A stretch of 64,000 bases of DNA from Veillonella parvula (GTDB taxonomy: Bacteria > Bacillota > Negativicutes > Veillonellales > Veillonellaceae). The notes below the pieces were generated by a model. The model saw only the letters and a program-made list of their open reading frames with translations, was not told the origin of the DNA and ran no database searches. The stretch lies in NCBI RefSeq assembly GCF_902810435.1, contig NZ_LR778174.1, positions 1,658,501 to 1,722,500 of the forward strand, read 5' to 3'. A program made the position numbers and the translations under genes. Shown in pieces: positions 26,865-36,257 of this stretch; the first letter of the stretch is position 1, and each line of letters starts with the position of its first letter.

Positions 26865-28592
26865 CTATTTACAAACACCGCATCGTTTACACCCTTGTGT
26901 GCATGGCGGTGTATAGGCTTCATCGATGGATCGTTTCCATTCCATTTCGAGATAACCCTCGTCCATGCCCATATCTAAATGGCTCCACGGCAAGAATTCA
27001 TCAAAACTGCGTTCACGATAATTCATATTATCCATATCCAGGCCAGCAGCCTTCATTTCGGACTTAAAAGATTTACTGCCCCGATCGGCTGCACATGCTG
27101 CAATGACAGCGCCTAAGCGACGATCCCCACGAGCGAGAACCCCTTGTATATACGCCTCTTTAGGCGACTCTACGAGAACCTCAATACGGCGATTCTTTTG
27201 CAATGCTTTCTTTATATATTGCAGCTTTTTCTCCACTGCTTTTTGGTTATCCATGGCCATCCATTGGAACGGTGTAAAAGGTTTCGGAATAAAGGGATTG
27301 ATACTGAGCGTTAAACGACCTTTACAGCCTACTTTTTCCATATGAGCCTGCGTTCTCTCCGCAAGACCTACAATAGCCTCAATGTCTTCATTGGTTTCCG
27401 TTGGCAGCCCAATCATAATATATAAGCGCATATGCTGAATACCTGACTTTGCAGATAAGGTGGCTGCATTTTGTAAATGCTCTTCACTGATACCCTTATT
27501 AATGACGCGACGCAACCGTTCACTACCCGTTTCTGGGGCAATGGTAATCGTCTTTTGTCCACTATCCGCCAGTCCATCCACCACGGCTTGCGTTAATGAG
27601 TCAGCCCGCAAGGATGCACAAGAGTAGCGCATATCTTTAGAGCGAATATAATTAACGAGTTCGTCTACCTCAGGATAATCCGAGATAGCAGCGCCCATGA
27701 GGCCTACCTTTTTACCTAGCTTTTCTGCGCGCTCTACGCCTTCTTTCAAAATGTCCAAAGGACGTACACGCGGTACGCGGAAGCAATATCCAGCCATACA
27801 GAAGCGACAGTGCCGACCACAACCACGGGCTACTTCGATGATATACATAGCACCAAATTCAGTATAGTTCGTAGCTACTACCGTTTCACCACCGCTAGTG
27901 AGCATTTCAAAGTGACGTTTGATCGTTTTAGGCACGCCCTCAGCAATATCATAGCCTTTAAATTCACCATCTTCATTGTAAATCGGCACATACAGGGATG
28001 GTACGTAAACACCCGATACATCCGCTAATTGACGTAAAATAGCGTGACGATCCAAGCCTTCCATTTTTCCATCTCGAATGATATCTAGTACGCGACTGAC
28101 GATACCTTCCCCTTCACCGATGATAAAAGCATCGATAAAGTCGGCAAAAGGCTCAGGGTTAAAGGTCGCACAAGGGCCCCCTGCAATAACGATAGGGTCA
28201 AATTCGGTACGGTCTTTTCCCATGATAGGTACACGGCCATGGCGCAACATCAAAGGAATATGGAAATAATCCATTTCGAAGGTGACATCAAAAGCAACTA
28301 CATCAAATTGATGCATAGGCCTTTGTGTTTCAACGCTCATAAGCGGAGTCTTAGTCTTATCGTAAGCTTCTAATTCCTTTTTCTCAGGCAAGAAGATTCG
28401 TTCGCAGACGCTATCATTTCGTAAATTGATTTCCTCATAAATGATATGAAGTCCAAGATTACTCATGCCCACAAAGTATGTATTCGGATAAACGATAGCT
28501 ACTTTTTGCCCTGCATGAGGATTTACTGTTACCCGACTGTCTTCATCTTTATATAATTCTTGTAATCGATCAATTAAATCTTTACGATTCAC
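26865..28592 (-). CDS. B12-binding-like radical SAM protein (TIGR03960 type)
   Basis: A 575-residue radical SAM enzyme. The N-terminal part (about 20-180) resembles a cobalamin-binding or Rossmann-type region (VAIVYPNTYFVGMSNLG, IVIAGGPCATFNPEP). The radical SAM cluster motif is in ARGCGRHCRFCMAGYC (CxxxCxxC, about residue 260), followed by GAAISDYPEVDELV and TIAPETGSERLRRVI. The chain ends in a cysteine-rich tail (CTQGCKRCGVCK). This matches the TIGR03960 family, often linked to a TIGR03936 partner near rplU/rpmA, which is not seen in this window. The reaction is not established. Confidence 0.85.
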   Translation of the reverse strand: MNRKDLIDRLQELYKDEDSRVTVNPHAGQKVAIVYPNTYFVGMSNLGLHIIYEEINLRNDSVCERIFLPEKKELEAYDKTKTPLMSVETQRPMHQFDVVAFDVTFEMDYFHIPLMLRHGRVPIMGKDRTEFDPIVIAGGPCATFNPEPFADFIDAFIIGEGEGIVSRVLDIIRDGKMEGLDRHAILRQLADVSGVYVPSLYVPIYNEDGEFKGYDIAEGVPKTIKRHFEMLTSGGETVVATNYTEFGAMYIIEVARGCGRHCRFCMAGYCFRVPRVRPLDILKEGVERAEKLGKKVGLMGAAISDYPEVDELVNYIRSKDMRYSCASLRADSLTQAVVDGLADSGQKTITIAPETGSERLRRVINKGISEEHLQNAATLSAKSGIQHMRLYIMIGLPTETNEDIEAIVGLAERTQAHMEKVGCKGRLTLSINPFIPKPFTPFQWMAMDNQKAVEKKLQYIKKALQKNRRIEVLVESPKEAYIQGVLARGDRRLGAVIAACAADRGSKSFKSEMKAAGLDMDNMNYRERSFDEFLPWSHLDMGMDEGYLEMEWKRSIDEAYTPPCTQGCKRCGVCK

Positions 28593-28609
28593 TAATTTCC
28601 TTTCTATAT

Positions 28610-28633
28610 AAGCCCACTACGAATAGTGGGCTT
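28610..28633 (-). terminator. Hairpin upstream of the radical SAM gene
   Basis: A perfect 10-bp stem with a CGAA loop (AAGCCCACTA / TAGTGGGCTT) lies between the DUF421 gene and the radical SAM gene. The minus-strand T-tract after it is weak, so it is a partial terminator at best. Confidence 0.45.
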
Positions 28634-28712
28634 AATAACACTTTACATATCATTTGTACATCTATAAAATTACATAATACTAATTTCGCCTATAATAAAA
28701 AACCAATAGATA

Positions 28713-29432
28713 TTACAATTTAGATTTCAATTTATCCTTAGTATGAGCGGTCTTACTTTTAAGAGTGCTTACAATTTGTGGGCGATGTTTTCTTTCATAA
28801 GGATATACAACAACTTTTTCATCTTTATATTCTGCAATATATATGTCCTTAACAGAGTATCCTTGAGCTTGGATTTCTTGTTCAAGCCAATCTCTATCTT
28901 TTTCAATTACATCGAGGGTAAACTGATTAATTTGACCATCATCGATAAGGTCAAATCGAATATTATCTTCACCGAATTGAACCACGTTGAGCTGACCGTT
29001 TTGCTCCAATACGGCACGCTTAACATCCGTAACATATTGAACACCGGCAGCACGAAGTTTTAATTTAAGTTCAGCCGCTTGTATACCATAACGCATACAT
29101 TCTTCTGTTAGAATATGACCTTTTTCGATTACTATAACTGGATGACCATCAAGAATTGCTTTAAAAATACGAAGATTCCCTTTTAAAAACTTAAGAGTCA
29201 TTACGAGGATAGTCCATAAAATAAGAACTAACATAAACTGTAAAATGCCAATTTGATCATTGTAAATAATGGCACCGATAATACCACCAAGTACGTAGTT
29301 TTGCAATTGGTCTAAAGCAGAGGTTGGGGCTAAATTGCCCTTACCCATTAAATTGATTTGTAGAATAATCGCCAAGAGACCGATGGCGAGTTTTGCAAAG
29401 ACCATCCCATAGACGGCCATAGCTTCTGTCAT
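28713..29432 (-). CDS. DUF421 membrane protein (YetF/YdfR-like)
   Basis: A 239-residue protein with three N-terminal hydrophobic segments (residues about 8-28, 47-67 and 69-85) followed by a soluble beta-rich domain (about 95-215). The motifs VIVIEKGHILTEECMR and LKLKLRAAGVQYVTDVKRAV are typical of DUF421. Relatives in Bacillus (YetF, YdfS) are spore or membrane proteins of unclear function. The C-terminus is strongly basic. It starts 12 bases after its partner DUF3290 gene, a pairing common in Firmicutes. Confidence 0.85.
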   Translation of the reverse strand: MTEAMAVYGMVFAKLAIGLLAIILQINLMGKGNLAPTSALDQLQNYVLGGIIGAIIYNDQIGILQFMLVLILWTILVMTLKFLKGNLRIFKAILDGHPVIVIEKGHILTEECMRYGIQAAELKLKLRAAGVQYVTDVKRAVLEQNGQLNVVQFGEDNIRFDLIDDGQINQFTLDVIEKDRDWLEQEIQAQGYSVKDIYIAEYKDEKVVVYPYERKHRPQIVSTLKSKTAHTKDKLKSKL

Positions 29433-29444
29433 ATGTGGTCCTCC

Positions 29445-29906
29445 TTATGGTAATGTGTCCGCTTTATCATGAATTCGATCTATAGGACTTACCTTATAAA
29501 CACGTGTAATAGTATAGGTTGAAAATTCTGGATTAAATTGAACCTCATAGTAAGCATCACTTACTTTTAAAATCATACCATTACGAATCTTTAAGGAGTT
29601 AACCGCCAATTGGTCGCTCGGTACGGAACGATCTGAACTAAAAGAATGTAAAAATTGAGCCATACGAGAGGAGTCCTCAGAATAGGTTTTCATCCGATTA
29701 TACTCTTGGTATTCAAGCCCTAAGAAGAACACTACGATTAAAGACAATATAATCATCAGGTCACGATAGCGACTAGTAAAACCATTTCGCAATACTTGTA
29801 CTCCCAAAATGAGTAATGCTAACAGAACAGCTACAATTATAATAAAGCCCCAAGTTTGACCTATTACAGCCTGACTTTCAACATAGGCTAATGTGTAAAA
29901 ATCCAT
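29445..29906 (-). CDS. DUF3290 membrane protein
   Basis: A 153-residue protein with two hydrophobic segments near the N-terminus (about residues 18-38 and 50-66) and a short soluble domain whose motif GMILKVSDAYYEVQFN is typical of DUF3290. This family nearly always lies next to DUF421, as here, and probably forms a complex with it. Function unknown. No terminator separates it from the IS element upstream. Confidence 0.8.
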   Translation of the reverse strand: MDFYTLAYVESQAVIGQTWGFIIIVAVLLALLILGVQVLRNGFTSRYRDLMIILSLIVVFFLGLEYQEYNRMKTYSEDSSRMAQFLHSFSSDRSVPSDQLAVNSLKIRNGMILKVSDAYYEVQFNPEFSTYTITRVYKVSPIDRIHDKADTLP

Positions 29907-30005
29907 GCTACACTCCTTTCAAATATTACTTTTTATTATACCATATTTGATTCCAATATTTTCGATGTAATCGTCAAGATGGCCCAAAATAATGTAAGAA
30001 ATCAT

Positions 30006-30133
30006 AACCACCCGTAGAACGGGTGGTTTGCCCTGACCCTATAAGGGTCTTTCTCTAGTGGTGGCCCTCTAAAGAGGGCATTGAATGATCTGACAACCAC
30101 TCTATTACCACTGGCTGCCCCCTACTCGGGGGC
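30006..30133 (-). other. Multi-hairpin right end of the IS element
   Basis: Four consecutive hairpins follow the tnpA stop: GCCCCC/GGGGGC (30117-30133), GCCCTC/GAGGGC (30064-30079), GACCCT/AGGGTC (30035-30049) and the right-end hairpin (30006-30028). In addition AGTGGT (30057-30062) can pair with either of two ACCACT copies (30096-30101, 30107-30112). So much structure exceeds what end recognition needs and could encode a structured RNA. Confidence 0.5.
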
Positions 30134-30144
30134 TTTTATTTTGC

Positions 30145-30615
30145 CTATTTTACCGGCTCACCCGTAAACGGGTCGGTATATTCTTTAAAGTTTAATGTAT
30201 CTTGTGCTATATCTTCTTGTAACTGATTGCGAATATACTCTTTTATCGCTCCTTCATATCTTCCCACCGTATCCACATAATATCCTCTACACCAAAAATG
30301 TCTATTTCCATACTTATATTTTAAATTTGCGTGTTTATCGAATATCATGAGGCTACTTTTGCTTTTTAAATATCCCATAAAACTTGATACGCTTAAATGT
30401 GGTGGAATTGTTACTAGCATATGTATATGATCCGGACAGCATTCTGCCTCGATAATTTCTACATTTTTTCTCTTACATAAATCTCTTAGAATTTTACCTA
30501 CATCAGCTTTTATCCGACCATAAATTATTTGCCTTCTATACTTTGGAGCAAAAACAATATGATATTTACATCTCCATTTACTATGTGATAAGCTTTTTAC
30601 GTCATTCATTGACAT
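30145..30615 (-). CDS. tnpA: IS200/IS605 family transposase TnpA
   Basis: A 156-residue single-strand transposase of the HUH Y1 family. The start SLSHSKWRCKYHIVFAPKYR is typical, the HUH pair is in CCPDHIHMLVTIPP, and the catalytic tyrosine is probably that of AIKEYIRNQ. The ATG at 30615 has GGAGGT three bases before it; a longer reading frame upstream lacks a ribosome site. The gene appears intact, so the element may still be active. Confidence 0.93.
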   Translation of the reverse strand: MSMNDVKSLSHSKWRCKYHIVFAPKYRRQIIYGRIKADVGKILRDLCKRKNVEIIEAECCPDHIHMLVTIPPHLSVSSFMGYLKSKSSLMIFDKHANLKYKYGNRHFWCRGYYVDTVGRYEGAIKEYIRNQLQEDIAQDTLNFKEYTDPFTGEPVK

Positions 30616-30753
30616 TGAACCTCCTATGTTGAAATGTTGTGGTTGCCAGACCAACTCCATTTTAGCACTAGGAGGTTCTTTCCTTTTCTCTAAGAAATTT
30701 TACTGACCCCCAGTTTAACTGGGGGTTTAGTCATGCCTATTCGGCGTACAAAG

Positions 30754-30784
30754 ATAAAAAATAGCGACCCCTTACGGGGTCGCT
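30754..30784 (-). terminator. Intrinsic terminator after ilvC
   Basis: A 9-bp GC-rich stem (AGCGACCCC / GGGGTCGCT, loop TTAC) is followed on the minus strand by TATTTTTTA. It closes the branched-chain amino acid operon. Confidence 0.85.
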
Positions 30785-30829
30785 TTTAATAAGCATATAA
30801 TCTCACAAAAGATTACCTAAGTAATGCTC

Positions 30830-31901
<1,072 letters not shown>

Positions 31902-31978
31902 ATTTTTGCAAGATGTGGCGTACATTAATTTATTATCAGTAAGCCAAGTTTTAAGCCTCTGATAAAAAAATTTGATAA

Positions 31979-32764
31979 CTACCGAACCATCACCCATGGA
32001 CGATCATCTTTCCATACAACTTGTACGGAAAGTCCAAAGATATCAGATAAAATATCATCAGTTAGTACCTTGTGTTTAGGACCTGCATGAATCATCTTAC
32101 CCTCTCGCAAGATAGCTACATGAGTAATAAACGATAGTATCTCTTCAATTTGATGTGACACATAGATAATCGGTGTCTGCTGCTCAGCTACCAAAGTGGA
32201 TACGGTGCGTAAAAACTGCTCCCTCGCTGGTAAGTCCAAACCAGAGCAAGGCTCATCCAAAATCAATAATTCTGGATTTGCCATGATGGACCGTGCCAAT
32301 AATACACGACGCTGCTCACCAGCAGATAAGGTATAAAAACGATGCCCTTCCAAATAGCCTAGTCCAAATTCAGATAGTAGTTCTATCCCTCGCTGATGGA
32401 CCTCAGGTGCTACCTCTTGGTATATACCAATGCTACTAAACGCACCAGAAATAACAATATCTTCAACGACTTGTTTATCCAAGGTTGACTGAAATTGTCC
32501 AAGAGCAGAACTGACAAATCCTAGTCTAGATTTGATTTTAGGCCACGCATATTTGCCAAACTCCTTACCAAACACACGCAAAGTGCCCGTTGTAGGAATT
32601 TGATAAGCCGGTAGCATGCTGAGTAGCGTTGATTTGCCAGCTCCATTGAGACCTAATAAGGCCCAATGTTCACCTTCCTCTATATGCCAATTTACATTAT
32701 CTAAAATAGGTCTACCATCACGGCGAAAGCAGACATTTTCATAATGGAGTAATTCACGCCCCAC
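31979..32764 (-). CDS. ABC transporter ATP-binding protein (YlmA/ModF-like)
   Basis: A 261-residue ABC ATPase with Walker A (GLNGAGKST), Q-loop region, signature TLSAGEQRRVLLARS, Walker B ELLILDEPCSGLD and H-loop (IIYVSHQIEEI). It resembles the YlmA branch annotated as molybdenum-type ATPases without a known permease; no permease gene is next to it. The start is a GTG at 32764 with GGAGC seven bases before. It lies between ilvN and ilvC, an unusual place for an ATPase; whether it has anything to do with amino acid synthesis is unknown. Confidence 0.85.
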   Translation of the reverse strand: MGRELLHYENVCFRRDGRPILDNVNWHIEEGEHWALLGLNGAGKSTLLSMLPAYQIPTTGTLRVFGKEFGKYAWPKIKSRLGFVSSALGQFQSTLDKQVVEDIVISGAFSSIGIYQEVAPEVHQRGIELLSEFGLGYLEGHRFYTLSAGEQRRVLLARSIMANPELLILDEPCSGLDLPAREQFLRTVSTLVAEQQTPIIYVSHQIEEILSFITHVAILREGKMIHAGPKHKVLTDDILSDIFGLSVQVVWKDDRPWVMVR

Positions 32765-32775
32765 GTTATCAGCTC

Positions 32776-33264
32776 CTACATTTTTTCTCCACGGCTCATA
32801 GCGGTAATACCTGTTTTAGCAATTTCAAGAATACCATAGGTTTCCATAATTTGAATGAAGCCACGTAATTTTTCTACACTACCAATGACTTCAATGATCA
32901 TAGATGTAGGAGAAATATCTAACACATTACCACGATATACATCGGCAATCTGTACAATTTGTGATCTTGTGGAAGCAGATGCTTTTACCTTGATAAGCAT
33001 TAGCTCACGGCATACCACATCATGATCGTCAAACACTTTAACCTTAACAACATCGATGAGCTTGTAGATTTGTTTTTGCACTTGATCAAGAATTCGGTCA
33101 TCGGCCTCTACAGTAATAGTAATACGTGCATAACCTGGCTGATTTGTAATGCCAGATGTCATTTTTGTAACATTAAAGCCACGACGGTTAAAGAGTGCCA
33201 AGATACGTGTACCAATACCTGGTGCATTTTTTGCAATGATTAAGACTTGATGTTCTTTCGCCAT
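32776..33264 (-). CDS. ilvN: Acetolactate synthase small (regulatory) subunit (IlvN)
   Basis: The regulatory ACT-domain subunit that makes acetohydroxyacid synthase valine-sensitive. It is 162 residues. The N-terminal ACT domain (about 4-75) shows VLIIAKNAPGIGTRILALFN and RRGFNVTKMTSGITN, followed by the C-terminal domain (VVCRELMLIKVKA, LDISPTSMIIEVIGS). Its ATG shares one base with the stop of ilvB, so the subunits are made in step. Confidence 0.96.
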   Translation of the reverse strand: MAKEHQVLIIAKNAPGIGTRILALFNRRGFNVTKMTSGITNQPGYARITITVEADDRILDQVQKQIYKLIDVVKVKVFDDHDVVCRELMLIKVKASASTRSQIVQIADVYRGNVLDISPTSMIIEVIGSVEKLRGFIQIMETYGILEIAKTGITAMSRGEKM

Positions 33265-34973
33265 TATAGCACCCCTTTCTTACCCATCATACCGCTTATC
33301 GTGCCGCCTGCTGGGATCATTGGCAATACATTATCCTCTCGTTCAACGCGACAATCCAAGACAATGCTTTCATCCGATGTAATGTATGATTTAAATTCTT
33401 TGTTGAAAGTTTCAACATTATCTAGACGCGCTGCTTTTAAGTCAAATGCATCTGCGAGTTTCACGAAGTTCGGACTCACTTCTAAATCTACATAAGAGTA
33501 GCGTCTATCATTGAAGATTTCTTGCCATTGACGAACCATACCAAGATAACCATTGTTAATGATAATAATCTTGATTGGCAAATTATATTGGCGTACCATC
33601 ATGAGCTCTTCACAAGTCATTTGGAAACCACCATCACCGACAACGAGGATAACTTGCTTCTTAGGTGCCCCTACTTGAGCCCCAATAGCCGCCGGTAAGC
33701 CATACCCCATGGTACCCGCACCGCCAGAGGTAACGATAGTATGAGGTTTTTTATGAGTTAAGAATTGAGCCGCCCACATTTGATGTTGACCAACGTCACT
33801 TACGATTATGGCATCTTCCTTGGCAATCTTATTAAGCTCAGACAACACATATTGTGCATGTAATACACCATTTTTCGATTCAGGTATCACCATAGGGTAT
33901 TCCGCTTGCCATTCTCGGATTTGCTCAAGCCACGCTTCATGCGTTGTAGGTTCTACAAGAGCATTAAGCTCCGTTAATACCTGTTTTAAATCCCCTACGA
34001 TAGGCACGTTGATTGTAACATTCTTATCAATTTCAGCTGGGTCGATATCGATATGGATGATTTTAGCTTTTTTACAGAAGAAATCTGGATGGCCTGTGAT
34101 ACGGTCATGGAAACGAATCCCTGCAGCAATCACAAGATCAGCCTCATCTGTACTATTATTAGCTGCAACAGAACCGTGCATACCAACCATACCAAGGGCC
34201 AATTCGTGATCTCCCGGGAAGCCACCAAGGCCAACTAATGTATTCGTCACTGGGATTTGAGCCTTTTCAGCTAATTCTTTAAGCTCATCCATAGCACCAG
34301 ACTTCAATACGCCTGCCCCAGCAATGATAAGTGGTCGCTTTGCATTTTTGATGAGAGTAGCTGCTTTTTTGATTTGGCCTTGATGACCTTTATAGGTTGG
34401 ATCATAGCCTTCAAGATGAATAGGTACTTCGTACAATTTGTTGTATTCCGCCATGGATATTTTTTCGGTTTGAATATCCTTCGGAATATCGATGAGTACA
34501 GGGCCTGGACGACCTGTGCCAGCAATAAAGTACGCCTCTTTAATGATGCGAGGCAAATCATGAATATCTTGAACAAGATAGTTATGCTTAGTTATAGGCA
34601 TCGTAATGCCTTGGATATCCGCCTCTTGAAAGGAGTCCTTACCGATAAAGGGCCGACCAACCTGACCAGTAATGGCCACCATAGGTACGGAATCCATGTA
34701 CGCAGTCATAATACCTGTTACAAGATTCGTTGCGCCAGGACCAGAGGTAGCAAGACATACACCTACGCGACCAGATACGCGAGCATAGCCATCTGCCGCA
34801 TGTGCAGCACCTTGTTCATGACGAACAAAGTAATGTTTAATTTCAGGGAAGCTATATATTTCATCATAAATTGGAATTACTGCGCCACCTGGATAGCCGA
34901 ACATATCGGTTACACCAAGGCGATGCAATGTTTCAAGGACAATGCGTGCCCCATTGATTGTTTCTGCGCTCAT
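33264..34973 (-). CDS. ilvB: Acetolactate synthase large subunit (IlvB)
   Basis: Thiamine-diphosphate enzyme that condenses pyruvate with pyruvate or 2-oxobutyrate. It is 569 residues. Signatures are LGVTDMFGYPGGAVIPIYD, the catalytic glutamate region VRHEQGAAHAADGYAR, FQEADIQGITMPITKHNYLV, and the ThDP/Mg motif GDGGFQMTCEELMM followed by INNGYLGMVRQWQ. The adjacent ilvN and ilvA show it is the anabolic enzyme rather than catabolic AlsS. It starts 19 bases after ilvA. Confidence 0.97.
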   Translation of the reverse strand: MSAETINGARIVLETLHRLGVTDMFGYPGGAVIPIYDEIYSFPEIKHYFVRHEQGAAHAADGYARVSGRVGVCLATSGPGATNLVTGIMTAYMDSVPMVAITGQVGRPFIGKDSFQEADIQGITMPITKHNYLVQDIHDLPRIIKEAYFIAGTGRPGPVLIDIPKDIQTEKISMAEYNKLYEVPIHLEGYDPTYKGHQGQIKKAATLIKNAKRPLIIAGAGVLKSGAMDELKELAEKAQIPVTNTLVGLGGFPGDHELALGMVGMHGSVAANNSTDEADLVIAAGIRFHDRITGHPDFFCKKAKIIHIDIDPAEIDKNVTINVPIVGDLKQVLTELNALVEPTTHEAWLEQIREWQAEYPMVIPESKNGVLHAQYVLSELNKIAKEDAIIVSDVGQHQMWAAQFLTHKKPHTIVTSGGAGTMGYGLPAAIGAQVGAPKKQVILVVGDGGFQMTCEELMMVRQYNLPIKIIIINNGYLGMVRQWQEIFNDRRYSYVDLEVSPNFVKLADAFDLKAARLDNVETFNKEFKSYITSDESIVLDCRVEREDNVLPMIPAGGTISGMMGKKGVL

Positions 34974-34991
34974 AAGAACCCTTTCACCCAG

Positions 34992-36215
34992 CTATTCAGA
35001 CAATATTTCGCTGGAATTTAAACGTTTAATAATGTAGCCATTATGTTTGAAAGTATCAATAATGTGTTGGATGTGCTCTTCACCATTTGTTTCTACCGTT
35101 ACTTGCAATTCCACTTCATGGAAACGGTCAAGGTTTTTGAACTGATTATGGTCGAGTTTAATAACATTTGCATCTGCATCCGCCAGCATTTGAGATACCG
35201 CAACCAATTGACCTGGTTTATCAGGAAGGTTAACGGAGAAAGTAAAGATACGACCGCGCAATACGAGACCTTTATTAATCATTGACGAAATAGTTAGTAC
35301 GTCGATATTACCACCGCTGACGATAGCTACCACCTTTTTACCGCGGCACTCTAATTTCTTAAGACCAGCGAGTGGTAAAATACCAGAATTTTCAGCTACT
35401 AACTTATGTTTTTCAACAAGCAATAAAAACGCTTCCATCAATTCATAATCAGATACGGTAATAATTTCATCTACATATTGTTTGATATATTCTAATGTAG
35501 TTTCCCCAATTTGGCGTACTGCCGTACCATCTGCAATCGTCGCCACTTCATCGAGAGGTACAGGATGATCAGCCTTTAAGGCAGCTAGGGCACTCGCTGC
35601 ACCTTCTGGTTCTACACCGATAATCTTAACGCGCGGATTTTTTAATTTCGCCGCAGCCGCAATACCAGATACGATACCACCGCCCCCAACAGGAACGAGC
35701 AAAATATCCGCATCAGGCAATTCATCAAGCACCTCAAGGGCAATCGTACCTTGCCCTTCGATGACATCTTCATCATTAAAGGGATGAACGAACACATAAC
35801 CGTGTTCTTTTTGCAACTCCATCGCCTTTTGATAGGCTTCGTCATAAATCTCGCCAAATAGTACAACATCTGCACCGTATTGTTTTGTAGCATTCACCTT
35901 AATAAGAGGTGTATGTTTCGGCATGACAATAGTCGCTTTAATGCCAAGACGTTTCGCAGCAAGGGCCACGCCTTGTGCATGATTACCGGCAGACGCAGCG
36001 ATAACACCGCGCGCCTTTTCCTCTTCTGTTAGTTTTGCAATTTTATTATAAGCTCCACGAACCTTGAAAGAGCCTGTTATTTGCAGGTTTTCTGGCTTGA
36101 TATATACATCATTGCCACACTCGTCAGAAAACACATCACTATGAAGTAACTTCGTTTTCACAGTGATTGTGCTCAAGCGCTCACGAGCCTCCATAAAATC
36201 ATATAACTTATACAT
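34992..36215 (-). CDS. ilvA: Threonine ammonia-lyase (IlvA)
   Basis: Deaminates threonine to 2-oxobutyrate for isoleucine synthesis. It is 407 residues from the ATG at 36215 (GAGGAG about nine bases before); an in-frame GTG six bases earlier lies too near the ribosome site. The PLP lysine is in ITGSFKVRGAYNKI; other signatures are AASAGNHAQGVALAA, PVGGGGIVSGIAAA and a single C-terminal ACT-like domain (FTFSVNLPDKPGQLVAV). This is the shorter form with one regulatory domain, so allosteric control may differ from E. coli IlvA. It follows ilvD. Confidence 0.95.
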   Translation of the reverse strand: MYKLYDFMEARERLSTITVKTKLLHSDVFSDECGNDVYIKPENLQITGSFKVRGAYNKIAKLTEEEKARGVIAASAGNHAQGVALAAKRLGIKATIVMPKHTPLIKVNATKQYGADVVLFGEIYDEAYQKAMELQKEHGYVFVHPFNDEDVIEGQGTIALEVLDELPDADILLVPVGGGGIVSGIAAAAKLKNPRVKIIGVEPEGAASALAALKADHPVPLDEVATIADGTAVRQIGETTLEYIKQYVDEIITVSDYELMEAFLLLVEKHKLVAENSGILPLAGLKKLECRGKKVVAIVSGGNIDVLTISSMINKGLVLRGRIFTFSVNLPDKPGQLVAVSQMLADADANVIKLDHNQFKNLDRFHEVELQVTVETNGEEHIQHIIDTFKHNGYIIKRLNSSEILSE

Positions 36216-36257
36216 ATACACGGTCTCCTCTAGTTAGTATTAAATGAAAGTCGAGTA

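Larger units (their letters stand above)
30006..30726 (-). mobile_element. IS200/IS605-type insertion sequence with tnpA only
   Basis: The element carries a Y1 (HUH) transposase gene flanked by subterminal hairpins. The right-end hairpin is AACCACCCGT AGA ACGGGTGGTT (30006-30028) and the left-end hairpin is CCCCCAGT TTA ACTGGGGG (30707-30725). No tnpB is present and there are no inverted terminal repeats, as expected for the family. Exact ends and the target tetranucleotide were not determined. It lies between the DUF3290 promoter region and the ilvC terminator, so it disrupts no gene. Confidence 0.8.

Noticed and set aside
30006-30726. Complete IS605 element with TnpB
   Set aside because: No tnpB-like reading frame exists on either strand between the hairpins; only tnpA is present.
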